Below are positions 45,901-57,900 of a stretch of 64,000 nucleotides of DNA, one piece after another. The stretch is from Atriophallophorus winterbourni (Eukaryota > Platyhelminthes > Trematoda > Plagiorchiida > Microphallidae): NCBI GenBank assembly GCA_013407085.1, contig JACCGJ010001991.1, forward strand, positions 1 through 64,000. The letters are read 5' to 3'. Below the pieces are notes generated by a model, which was not told where the DNA came from, did no database searches, and saw nothing but the letters and a program-made list of their open reading frames with translations. Numbering within the stretch: the first letter of the stretch is position 1; each line of letters opens with the position of its first letter. A program made the translations under genes and the position numbers.

Positions 45901-48900
45901 CGGAAGACGGGCTCTCACCGACTTTAGAAAGTTTACTAGTTAGCGTCTTTAATTATGTATGCCGTGTGACGGTTTGAACACCACGAGATCTACCCATTCT
46001 GGAAGCCGATGGTCCAGCACCCGTGAAACGCAGCAGGTTGATCTGCTACGGTAGTCTTAGAAATGCGTGTTGAAACCTCGTCATCTAACGATGCAGATTT
46101 ACTGATACAACTAACGTAACACAAGAACAACAAAACGATTGCAAAAATGTATATAGCCATGCCGAAGTTGATACGAAATCAAGCGTACCGAATGGCGTGT
46201 TCTGGTGCACACGGAAGACACTGGCGGGTGAAGTTACGGAGATCACCGAATCCTCTGGTGAGAGCGTGGCATGCGAAGCGGATGTCGCAACACCGTCATC
46301 GAGTCCTTCAATGGTTGGGGTACGAGCTTCGGGTCGCTTTTTGGCCGGTTGCCTCGGAGTGCATTTGCCGTTGATAGATCCAAGTGTATGATCAACTACG
46401 GACGGGGTTTGCGGAACGAAATGTCCAGAGGAAGTAAGCGCTTGTTGATGCAACGGAAACGGCTGATGAAGAATACCGGGGGAGGCAGCAGCGTGGTGTA
46501 AATCACTGGCGCTGCGAAACATTTTCGGTGGATCTGGATGATCACCCGTGATTTGGTACTGCAAAGATAGTCCGTTTTGATCTGGCAACGAGGATACAAG
46601 GTGTGTAGGAATAGTCGATGTTGACAGGGGCGCATGAAGTAGCGTTCTGATGGCTTGATGACTAAATTCAAGAACATGAACTTCCGAGGGATGTGGTGGT
46701 GAAGTGGCGGTCGGTGGGTGATAGGACTGCGGTCTTGAAGGCGAAGAGGGGAACGAGCAAGGGGAATCGCATGGAGCAGGGCGTTTGAGGCTTCTACGAG
46801 TAGGACGGTGCGAAGAAGCCAAACAATGCGCCGATGGATTACCACTCATATGCGTTAACATACCGGTTTCAGTGGGGTTCAAAACGGAACCAATCGGGTG
46901 ATATCCGACGATGCTATTTGCGTAACTATGAGGAATCGCACCCCGCTCAATTTTCAAAGTTTGAGTCACTGGTGAATGAGAAGATCGGATGGAGGATAAG
47001 TGAAACGAGGCATTATTATCATTGGCGAACGATCCCGAAATGTGTTGATAGCCATTCTGAGAAGAAAAAAATGGGAAAGGCGAATGAGTGAACCCATAAC
47101 GGGATGACGTTCAAATCGTTCATGATAAATGAGGCCAAGCTGTGCGATAAGATAGTCCGCATGTGTGAAAATAATGCAAGCGGAATTCAGGACACGTCCG
47201 AATACGGGAACAGCTGCAAGCCATATGGAAGTAATCAGGCGGATGAGTAACACTGGGAGTAGACAGTGGCTAACGACAAATGTGCAATCAATACGAATGC
47301 GCGCAAGCATCCACAACCATGACCGATTAACACCAATCGGGGAAACTATGTATGAAAGCACAAGCATGATCCAAGCAAAATGCCGTACAGTCAGAGACTG
47401 CACGTGGGTCAAGATACTGTCAGGTTGCCCAGGCCTAGACAGGTACGAGAAAGAAAATATAAATGGTAGTGAGACTCCAGCGTTTTTCAGCCGGTGGTCA
47501 ATCAATTTAGCACGGTGTTTGCCACACAGCACAGAAGTACTGCACGATTGAAAACCCGTGCACATCTGGAAGCTATTCACATTCAAAATGGACACGTAAC
47601 ATGAAATAAAAAGACAAGCATTTAGAGCGCAGGCGAAGGTTTGCAACTCAGATTACTGAGAACTGTTTGTTTAGTTGAAAGTTGACTCAAGGACTGATGA
47701 GATCATCTAAATTGATTATGAAATGTTTTGGACACACTGTGCGAGCAACACGAGTAAAAATCTAGCAAAACAGCCAGCTCAATCAGCAGACAGGTCAGGC
47801 AACCGGTAGGTAGTCTACACCTAAACGATGAATGAGTGCCATTAACTGGTTCACATACGTCCGTCGGCACGACGAATACCGCACACTGAATTAACACGAG
47901 GCTCGCGGGTCTAAAATTCAGAGAGGCATTAACACGGAACAGGGAGCACAGTGCTTTATTTTAAAACAAACTTATGTCAAGTGGACGTACAGCCGCCAAA
48001 GATCTCATCACGGTGGAAGGTGTCGATTATGTTGAAGGGATCATCAACAAAGAGGTATCCTGATCAAACAAGTTGGTACAACCAAACTGTTCCGTCACAT
48101 GTAAATGGGGTTAAATCCATGGCCATGAACAAACATCCTCATTTGCATGCATTTTCATTACACACACACCTCACGACAGCTTTCGTCCTGTTTGCACTCA
48201 TCACGTGAGGATAGTAAGATCAGCATTCGTATGCCTTGAAACACGGGGGAATGGCAAACACGTTGAGCTTGTATGTACGGCGGCTAAACACTCGGCCCAT
48301 GATACCGATGTAACACGGCCCTTGATTATCAGAATATCCCTTAAGAAGACATTGGGTAAATCCAAATCAAAAATATCGCTGCATGTTATCAGCTGATCAA
48401 CATCCTTCATGAACTAGATACAGAACTCACATATCAAAATCATCTGTTACCCACCGACCATTTATGTCATATAGGGAAGAGACGATTGTTAGACAATCAA
48501 GGACCAAATCATTTCCTAATGGATGCGTGAATAATCGATTCAAAGCTTTTATTTCTCGTTTTAATATAATTTTGATTGATTAACGTTTAATCATACGCCT
48601 GACCCTACTCTTTTCACCTACCGATGATAAACAGCTGTCACATGGCATAGGCACTTAAAAACCCTTACCTTTCCAAAGACAGCGCAGCGCGTCTTCCAGG
48701 CTGGTGTCCCCGCGATCAGATATCACAATGGCTAGTTACGCTTCAGGATATGTCCCGAAACTGTGTTCGATGGCGGTCTTGTACTAAGCATCTTCTTGGA
48801 GTATTTGTTTAACCTAGCATGTTGTCCAGCGGAGTGACGAGAAAAGCTTATTATGATGCATCACAGTGAAGGCCGCAAGGAAGCTGACATGCTGATGTCG

Positions 48901-51900
48901 CTCTACTCGTTGACGAAAGTTGTTTAAATGCACTTGTGTCCAGTTTGGTTGTGCTTACTCTTCTATAGAAGCCGTGGCATCTTTTAGGATTTTACTTTTT
49001 CATGGTTGTGTGGCAGTTACGCATTCGGTACGTGCTACCGGTGTAATGCTGTCTGTGATGATGATGATGATGATCTGGGGTGAGGGGAAGGTTAGTAACA
49101 CTAGGATGATGCGGCTGCAATTTGATTGAGTGTTAAACCTGAACAAACATGAGGTAAAACCAATCGCACAAGCGCAGCGTCCGGGACGAAAAGTAAACTT
49201 TGAGCGCCGGCGTTTGTGGTGAGCAAGAGATGAAAGCCGAGCTCGCCAATAGTGAGAACAACAATACGGAAGAGAGAGAGTCGAGCTCACGTGATGATTC
49301 GCTGTTTTTTAAAGAAGGCGTTCAGAAAGCCACCAGAATGACACAACTAGCGACAGAAACACGTGGTGCATTATTGTAGGAAATCAACAACCCAAAAATC
49401 AAGGGAACATCGGCTTAGAACGGAATGCAACATGTTAACTGACGATAGATTTGACTAAAGTGTACACAAACATGTTCGTTTGAGTCTCCATGTGATTGTG
49501 AAGTACTTCTGTGCTGCGCAGCTAACACCGTGCTGACTTAGTTAGTCACCGGTAGCAAGCTGTGTGAGGAAATAAGCTGGAGTATCAATACTATTTCTAT
49601 TTTCCTTCTCGCACGGATGTGCAATCGTGCAGTACTTATGTGGTGTGCGGCTAACATCGTGCTAAATTGATTGGCCACTGGTAATGAGCTGCATGCTGAA
49701 CCACGCTGGAGTCTCACCGCCATTTCTATTTTCCCCTCATCTGTCTAGGCCAAAGCAACCTGACGGTGTGTTAACCCACGTACAGTCTCTGGCTGTGCGG
49801 CACTTTGACTGGATCAGGCTTGCGATTTCATATATACATACATACAATATTGGTTTTATTAGAGTAAATTAATGTTTGATGTAATGTTTGCGACTGTAAT
49901 AAACATTTAGAACCACAACTTTGCTATGTTTTCACTTTCATTCATCTGCATTGTTGTTTTGATTAAAAACTCATGTACTACGCGTAATTACCTCATCAGG
50001 CCGAAGTTCAAGCAATTCCTATAGTAATGTCCCAGTTTATAGTATCGCGCGCGTGTATTAGTTAAGCCAAATTGTTGCAACCCCTGGTCGATTCCCCCAG
50101 TGCACGCAAAACGGGAATTTGCATGTTCAACTAAGACATCCCTCGTGCACGGATGTGCAATCGTGCAGTATTTCTGTGCTGTGCGGCTAACATCGTGCTG
50201 AATTGATTGACCAACGGTAGAGAGCTGCATGCTCAAACACGCTGGAGTCTCACTACCATTTCTATTTTCTTTCTATTTCGTTTGTCATATCTGCCAAGCC
50301 CCGGCAACCTGACAGTATCGTAGCCCATGTGCAGTCTCTGACTGTGCGGCACTTTGCCTGGATCAGGCTTGTGCTTTCACACACACACACACACATCTCA
50401 TTTGCCAAATGGCTTGCGGTAAACCGGACCCCAGGAACTTCCCAGTGGATTCTATCCAAATAGGAGAGGAGTGAGCACCGACTCTAGCCGCGGGACGAAG
50501 GAAACAAAAACGAGAGGGCACACATCAACACGCGTACTCCAACACTCGCAAGCATCATGATGCGAACGTGTGCCAGTGCAAACAAATGACACTGGGAAAA
50601 CAACAATAACAACAACAACAAAGTGACACAGGGTGATTGTTTTGAATAAGGCCGAGCGAGGTGAAAAAAATAAAACAAAGCATTATTAATTGAAACGGTA
50701 CATAAGTTGCATTGAACTGTGACGTCGGCAATTATTTATTTGGAGCATTCTTTGCACAAAACCGCTAAACTACAATACAGATTCTTCAACGTATGTGATT
50801 TGTTCCCGCATATTTTCATGCATTGCACACAACCTCGCAGTTCACCAACACCGCAACCGACGTAAACACACACAGAGTGTTTGCCTTGACGAAGCAAAAC
50901 AAAACAAAACACGATGACCTTGAAGTGAGTTGGATTGATTTGGAAGGAACGAGAACCTCTGAGCTCTGGATAGTTAAACGCATGTGGAAACAGGTGGACT
51001 GATAAGTGAGCAGGCTCAGAGAAGGAAGTATCGATCAACCAGATGTACTGAACCTGATGACGGGTGGTAAACAGGAAGCAAAGGGTAGACGGAGAATGGG
51101 CTTAGAGATTGGATAATATGTTATCACAATCTTTCGCAAGAGCCCAAGGAGACGGTTAGCACGAAATTGCCTGACGAATCAGATGGAAGCAACAGCCGGT
51201 GCATGCAGGCCAACTCGCGGTATAAATGATTGATTGGTTGGCATATAGGGAATCTGGCAGTGTGTATGAATGTTGGCATTCTTTAGACGTGCGGGACTTG
51301 AGGTTAACGTTTAAACGAACGTTTTCCTAATTAACGTATAGTCGCTACGTTAGGTTTACAGTTGCATTACTGTATGGACCTTGAGTACAGAACACATTCG
51401 GCGTCTCCAAGTATTCGACAAAAGCTGTGTTCACAGCATTTTGAGAATTAACTGGTACCTTCGCACGTGCAAAAGATGGTCTATGTAATAAGCTCATGGG
51501 TAGTAATGCAGATATAGAGAAGCTGGACCACATCCCAATCGGCATGGGTTTCATCGTGGCCAAACCGTCACATAGCATAGACAGCTGAAGACTGTTAACC
51601 TTTCAAAAGTTGGTGCAGCCCGTCTTGTGGGCTGCGGTCCCTGCGATCAGATATCGCAATGGTTAGTTACGCTTCATGGTATGTCCCAAAACCATGTTCA
51701 GTGGCGGTCTTGCACTAAGCATATTCTTGGTGTGTTTGCTTAACCTTGTATGTTGTCAGGTGGAGGAAAGCTTGTTATGAAGCACGGAATTTATCGCGCT
51801 GATGTCGCTCTATTCGTTCACAAAACTAGTTCGAATGCATGCTCCATTCGAGGTGTAGGCACCTCATCCCAGTTTGTTTCGTACTTACTCTCCTATAGAA

Positions 51901-54900
51901 TCCGTAGCTCTTTAAGGCTACTTTTTCATGGTTTCCTCACCGTGAAACATTCGGCACACGCCACCGATGTACATGATGAAGCTGACGCTTCAAATGCGCA
52001 CTATAAAACTTAAAACAGCATAGTCCCGTTGTGGCTACTTGAATACGCCTTAATAAAGGGGTTAACACGATAGAAAAAACAAGCGAGAAAATCACAAGAT
52101 AAAACGAAGTCAAACACCCAAAAAACAGGACACCGCAAACGAATCACTAAGAACCCACATTGACTGAGCGGAATTCACGAAAAAATGCACATCAAGGGTA
52201 GTTGCGTGCTAGTAGGGCTGGGTTTGCGCTCACAACATACGACAAGCGCCAAAACGGTGAGGCAGTGTGGAATCAACGCAAATTCTTCACACTGCACACG
52301 ACGTTTAACACGGGCCCGGTGGATCGATACCAAAGCGCACGTGATATTGATGATCGTTAAACTACGAGCGTGTGAAGTAGCCTCAAATCGTACCTAATGA
52401 GCACAAGAATGAGGAGGAGGTTGACTTGTTGGAAAACAGGAAACTATTTCCGCATTTACAAATGTGACTAGCTGGAACAAGCAAACCAATCGGGAGGATG
52501 TATGCTTAACGATCGATTTGTCGAAGCTTTGTATCTAAAAAAATACAGATACACGAGAATCCCTGTGACCGTAACTAACCACATTCATGTGAATTAACCA
52601 GCAGCTGTTTATATTTGTAAAAAAAACCGACGCTCGCAAAAATTTTCAGCGCACGTGAAAGAGGGTACCACAAAGATGAACCGATCGTTAAAACCATTGT
52701 TCCAAGACTCGCTGAACATAATTCTATTGTCTTTAGTTGATAAGCATTAACAGCTGGAAAGGATTAGAGGAGTATAAATGCGGGAGAAACGAGTCACAAC
52801 CACCGTTAAAACGTGCATATGGTTCACGTAATTCACTAGGCGTAAGAATCATTCGAGCCGTTTGCCTAGATGACTGTTTATCGCAGACAAGTTTAATTCT
52901 AATTTATATTATACTGTTATTTGGTGGTAATAAATTTAGCTAAGTGTAACCCGCTCAGGGACAACTGCAAGTTGACTGTAAAGACAAAGATGATGGTATA
53001 CAGCGCGTGCGTTCTAAATGCTTTACTGTACGGCAAGGAAATATGGACCACCCACGCAAAACACGAACGGAAGCTGAATGCTTTCCATCTACGAAGCATC
53101 CGTCGTATCTTGAACATATCGTGGATCGACAGAGTGACTAACGCTGAAGTGCGTTCAAAAGCTGGTCTACAGAGCATGTTCACCCTATTGCGACAGCGCC
53201 GCCTGCGATGCTTTGGTCACGTCTACAGAATGGAAAATGGTCGTATTCCGAAAGATCTACTCTATGGTGAGTTGTAATTAGGAATTCGACCATTGGACGT
53301 TTGCAAAAGAGATATGAAAGTTCTTGGCATTGACCCCACGAGCTGGGAAGAATTTGCTTTTGACCGCTTACTCTTGAGGCATTGTGTAAATGCATCGTCT
53401 GCAAGCTGGGGAGGAGCACATACAGCTCTTGGCTGCTGAACGCAGAATGCGCCGCCGGAGTGCAACTGACACTGATCGGCCTAGTACTGTCTATCGCTGC
53501 GGGAGAGATTGTTCCTTTCGAATTGGACTGTTTAGTCATTCCAAAAGCGGTGCAGCATGAAAAAAATCATGCGATTGTGATGTACATCCACGGTCGGCAT
53601 CGACCGAAGGAGGCTAACAACAACAAAAATAACCACAACGAAATCACAAGCCTTGATCTAGACAGTGACTGTGTGGGCTAAGATACTGTCAGGTTGCTCA
53701 GATAAAGACCGAAGGATGCTAACAACAACACCAATAATAACTAGCCTAGGACACAACGATGTATAATGTATGAAATCACAAGCCTTGATCTAGACAAAGT
53801 GCCGCACAGTCAGTGACTGTCAGGTTGCTCAGATAAAGAGACGCATAGATAAAACGACAATGAGACTCCGGCGTGTTTTCGCATACAGTTCAATATATTT
53901 GGGACGGAAATAAAATACCGGCTTGACGGCACGGGAATGGTATCAAGGAGACAGCATGATTGACGTTAATGAATATACGCCAAGCTGATATTGAACGGAC
54001 TGAACGGTTTTGTGAAAAAAATGCACACTAAATGCACTAATACCAACAAGTAACTTACTACACCGGTTGTCTCGGTGACATAAGGTTGCAAAGCCGCGCG
54101 GATTACCGGCACAGAATTGGCGAATTCCTTGTCAGTCGTACTGAGCGAAAGTTTCCCGGCCGGTTCTTCAGCTACGTTGAGATTTTCTGAAACAGAAAGA
54201 GGATACGCATCACACACGTGAGAAACACACACACAAAGACATTGTCGTTCACCCAGTGAGTTGGTGGGTGCAATGCTACTTGTTCATATTTCCTGTCTTG
54301 ACTATCACTCTAGATCTGGCGAGGCTTCTGTACGCATACACTGCTTTGACCGAATGCGCTCAAGTTTCGTTGCGTTACGACTACATGATCGCTCCCGGAC
54401 TGCGCACGTGGCGATGACAAGCTTTTACATTCTGAACCGTTTAAGAGCACAAACCAAAGTGCAACAAGTTCTAATCCGTAATCAGCTGTTTGCCGATGAG
54501 GTTGCCATCATTGTACACTCCAGTCACTATAAGACTGCTTTCAGCTGCATGCAAATACTCCGGTCTGACAATCAGCATGAACAAGACCAAAGTACTTGGT
54601 TAAGGGACTGAATCGTCTGACATTATAACAGTTGAAAACGTTCCCCTTGAATCTGCACATAACATTTTATATCTTGGGGGAAACTTGGCGCTGGTCAATG
54701 AGATTGATAAGCGAGTTGGTAGAACACCTGTCATCTAGTCCCCTATGAACACTAGTGTTTAGGGCAAACGCGAGCTGACCGCGAAGAAATTAATGATGGT
54801 TAACACATTGCCCGCACTTTATGGCAGTGAAATCTGGAATAAAAGTGGAAGGCTTTTCATTAACGGAGAATTTATCGCATCCTGAAGATACGGTGGATGG

Positions 54901-57900
54901 GCAGAGTAACTTGCGCACAAGTGCCTTCTAAAGCTGGTATACAGGGCATGATCACTCTACTATATCAGCGCCGCATACGCTCGATGGGTTATGAGTACAT
55001 CGTGGAAAACGGTCGTATTTTAAAAGATTTCCTCTATGGTGAGATGAATTCGACCATTCATTCATTCATTCAGTCCTCTCCGTGCCGGGTGGCACATGAG
55101 GCGAAGACAACTTCACGCCAGTGGTTCCGGTCTGTCGCTGCTTCCGTTGCCGTCTGCACCGTGAATCCTTGTGCATGTAGTTCGCGTTCCAACGTTCTGC
55201 GCCAAGTTTTCTTGGGCCGTCCCCTTTTTCGTTTACCTTGCGGATGCCAGTGCATGGCTACCTTCGTATGCGAACTGGGATCCATCCTGCAGACATGACC
55301 GAACCACGGATCTGTTGTCATCGCTTCCGTAGCAATGTAGGTTTTACGGGATAGGGTTGCTAGCCATAAGCCCAACCCTCCTCCTTTCTCAGACGGGCTT
55401 GGGACCGTCCTTGGGACCATTGGGCAGACCAAAGTTGCGCTATAAATACTTTTACACAAAAGAGATATAAAGCTGTTGACATCGGCCCAACGGGTTGGGA
55501 AGCACTTGCTCTTGACCGCTTATTTCGGAGGCACTATGAAAAGCGGCATCATCTCCAAGCTGGAAAAGAGCAGATGGTGCTCTTGAGAAGAGCATGCAAA
55601 TGCCGCCCATCCACCGAGCGATGCTTATTGCTGTGAGAGAGATTGTTCCTCCTGAAGCGCACTGTTCAATCATTTGAAACACTGCGGAGCATGAACTCGT
55701 CATGCGCATGTGATGTACATTCGTGGTCGACATCTGCCGAAGGAGGCCAACAACAACAAGAACCACATGACCTAAAAGCACGAGCTAGCCATTTTCTCGT
55801 ATTAATGAAAGCAGAGTTTGAAAAAGATTGATTTCACCGAAGTGTAATGCTGCTCACAATCCCACACTTACATTCCACTACTGGTTTGAGGTGGGATAAG
55901 TGGCAATCGATGCTTGATTTGAAGCCACTGTTTGATAGGGTTCGTACAAGAAACCACAATGCTCAAATACAGAATCACTTAGTGATTCAGGGTTTTGTGA
56001 GCAAATGCTTAATTAAACTACCCCCAAGAAACTTCATGATGATGTCTCAATGGGTCTGCGTACCGTCTACGGAGTTCGCAGGTGGGAACGAGACTGGATC
56101 ACGATCTGCAACGATCTCGCCTCCGATCGACGTGCATGGGCTGGTGCGATCCGAGACATCAATGAAGCCGGCTATTCCACCCGTGGAGCCAGCCGCACAA
56201 AAGTAAGTAAGTAAGTAAGTTTAATTAAACTGATTTTCGTAGCTGTTATGGTATGGTATGAAAGCACAAGCCTGATCCAAGCAAAGTACCGCACAGTCAG
56301 GGACTGCACCTGGGCTAAAATTCTGTCAGGTTGCCAGGCCTAGACAGTAATGAGGAAGAAAAAAGAACAGGAAATAATAGTGAGATTCCAGCCTGTTTCA
56401 GCATGCAGCTCACTACGTCTGGCCATTCAATTTAGCACGGTGTTAGCTGCACAGCACAAAGTACTGCACGACTGCACATCCGCGCATCGAAGCCCAATGC
56501 TTAGTCAGTACGAACAGCAAAGCTGTCTTGGTATAATGCAAAAAAATTTGAGTGCAATCGGTTAGAGCAGTTTTCGGGCAACGTTTCACTTCTGACATAG
56601 AAGCTTCGTCAGACCAAGGGTGATAGTCAGGAAAGGGAACATGATTAACCCTTTCAGGACGGATGTAACCTTTTGGTTACATGAACTTCGCAAGTCATTT
56701 TAAGCTAATTCTAACTGAATTTTCCGAATTTTTTTGCACGGCGGCATACAGAATTTTGTCAACTGCAGGATGGTTTTCTTCTTTGTTCGCAATCATCATT
56801 GACTTCTCCACAGTGAAAGAGAAAGTATGTGCTGGTACGGGTTTCGAACGTATCCTCACAATTAGCAGTTTTGTGAGCCGAATAAAAATCGTGTGAAAGT
56901 CTCAGTTATTATAAATTTTGTTCCAGTATAAACTTAGTCATGCCTACAAAGACATTATGTAAAAAATTGGAATGAATCAGAAAATCTTCGAAATGCGTTG
57001 CGTTTAAATAGATGTAACCTTTATGTTACATCCGGCAGAAGTCAACAAAATCGTACACTGGTGACATATGCCGGATGTAACCAATTGGTTACATTTCGTT
57101 ATTTTTTCAATTATGTGAATATCACAAACTTTTTATATTATTTGGGTTATTTCACCCCTGGGCAACTCGTTTTCGAAGAAAAAATATTTTATTTCGGGTT
57201 AGAAAATAATTCAGGCATGAAAGGGTTAAGTAGTAGTTAACCCCCCACCACAGATTTGACCTTATCACTAAACAGCCTATAGTACGCCTACAGTGTGCCA
57301 AGTCTCGTGGGAACGACCAGGATCAGTGGTCGATTTTTATCCTAGTGTGTATCCACGTCAATCTGATACAAGTGAACACGGTCAAGGTCAGATGACACAT
57401 CGGACCACATGCGTAAAAGTACATAACTAACGGGGTTAAGGTTAAGCTATTTTTGAAGAAAAACAAAAATCCAATTGACTAGTAGGTATAACATGAATAA
57501 AACTATATACCTTCGCATCAGTGCCGAGCGCCAGATTATAGAGATTTCTGCCCCATCCACCTTATTGACCGCCTTGACAATTTCGACCGCCTCTGCATGT
57601 AGGTGCTCGCTCGCTATACGGTTACCCAAAAACTGCTCTAACCGCTTGCACTCAAATTTCTTTGCATTATGAATACACGATTGGTCCCAAACATATTCCA
57701 AACGATTGCTGCCTTGGTATAAATTAATTCCAGCTATTCCGGCTTTCCCACACAGCCCTGCGCTAAGCCATTGAAAGGGTCAAGCGAGGTCAACGGGGTG
57801 ACACATTTGCGTTTACGTGGGATCAGTCACTCATGTGCTCTGAAGACGGACACATTTGAAGGTCACGCTCGTCTACTTTTATCCACTTTAGAACAGAGGA

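Noticed and set aside
47056..47646. 226-codon minus frame at 46966-47646
   Set aside because: It runs through a SINE copy and then reads the large exon in the wrong frame; the correct frame starts at the CTTCTCAG acceptor at 47056.
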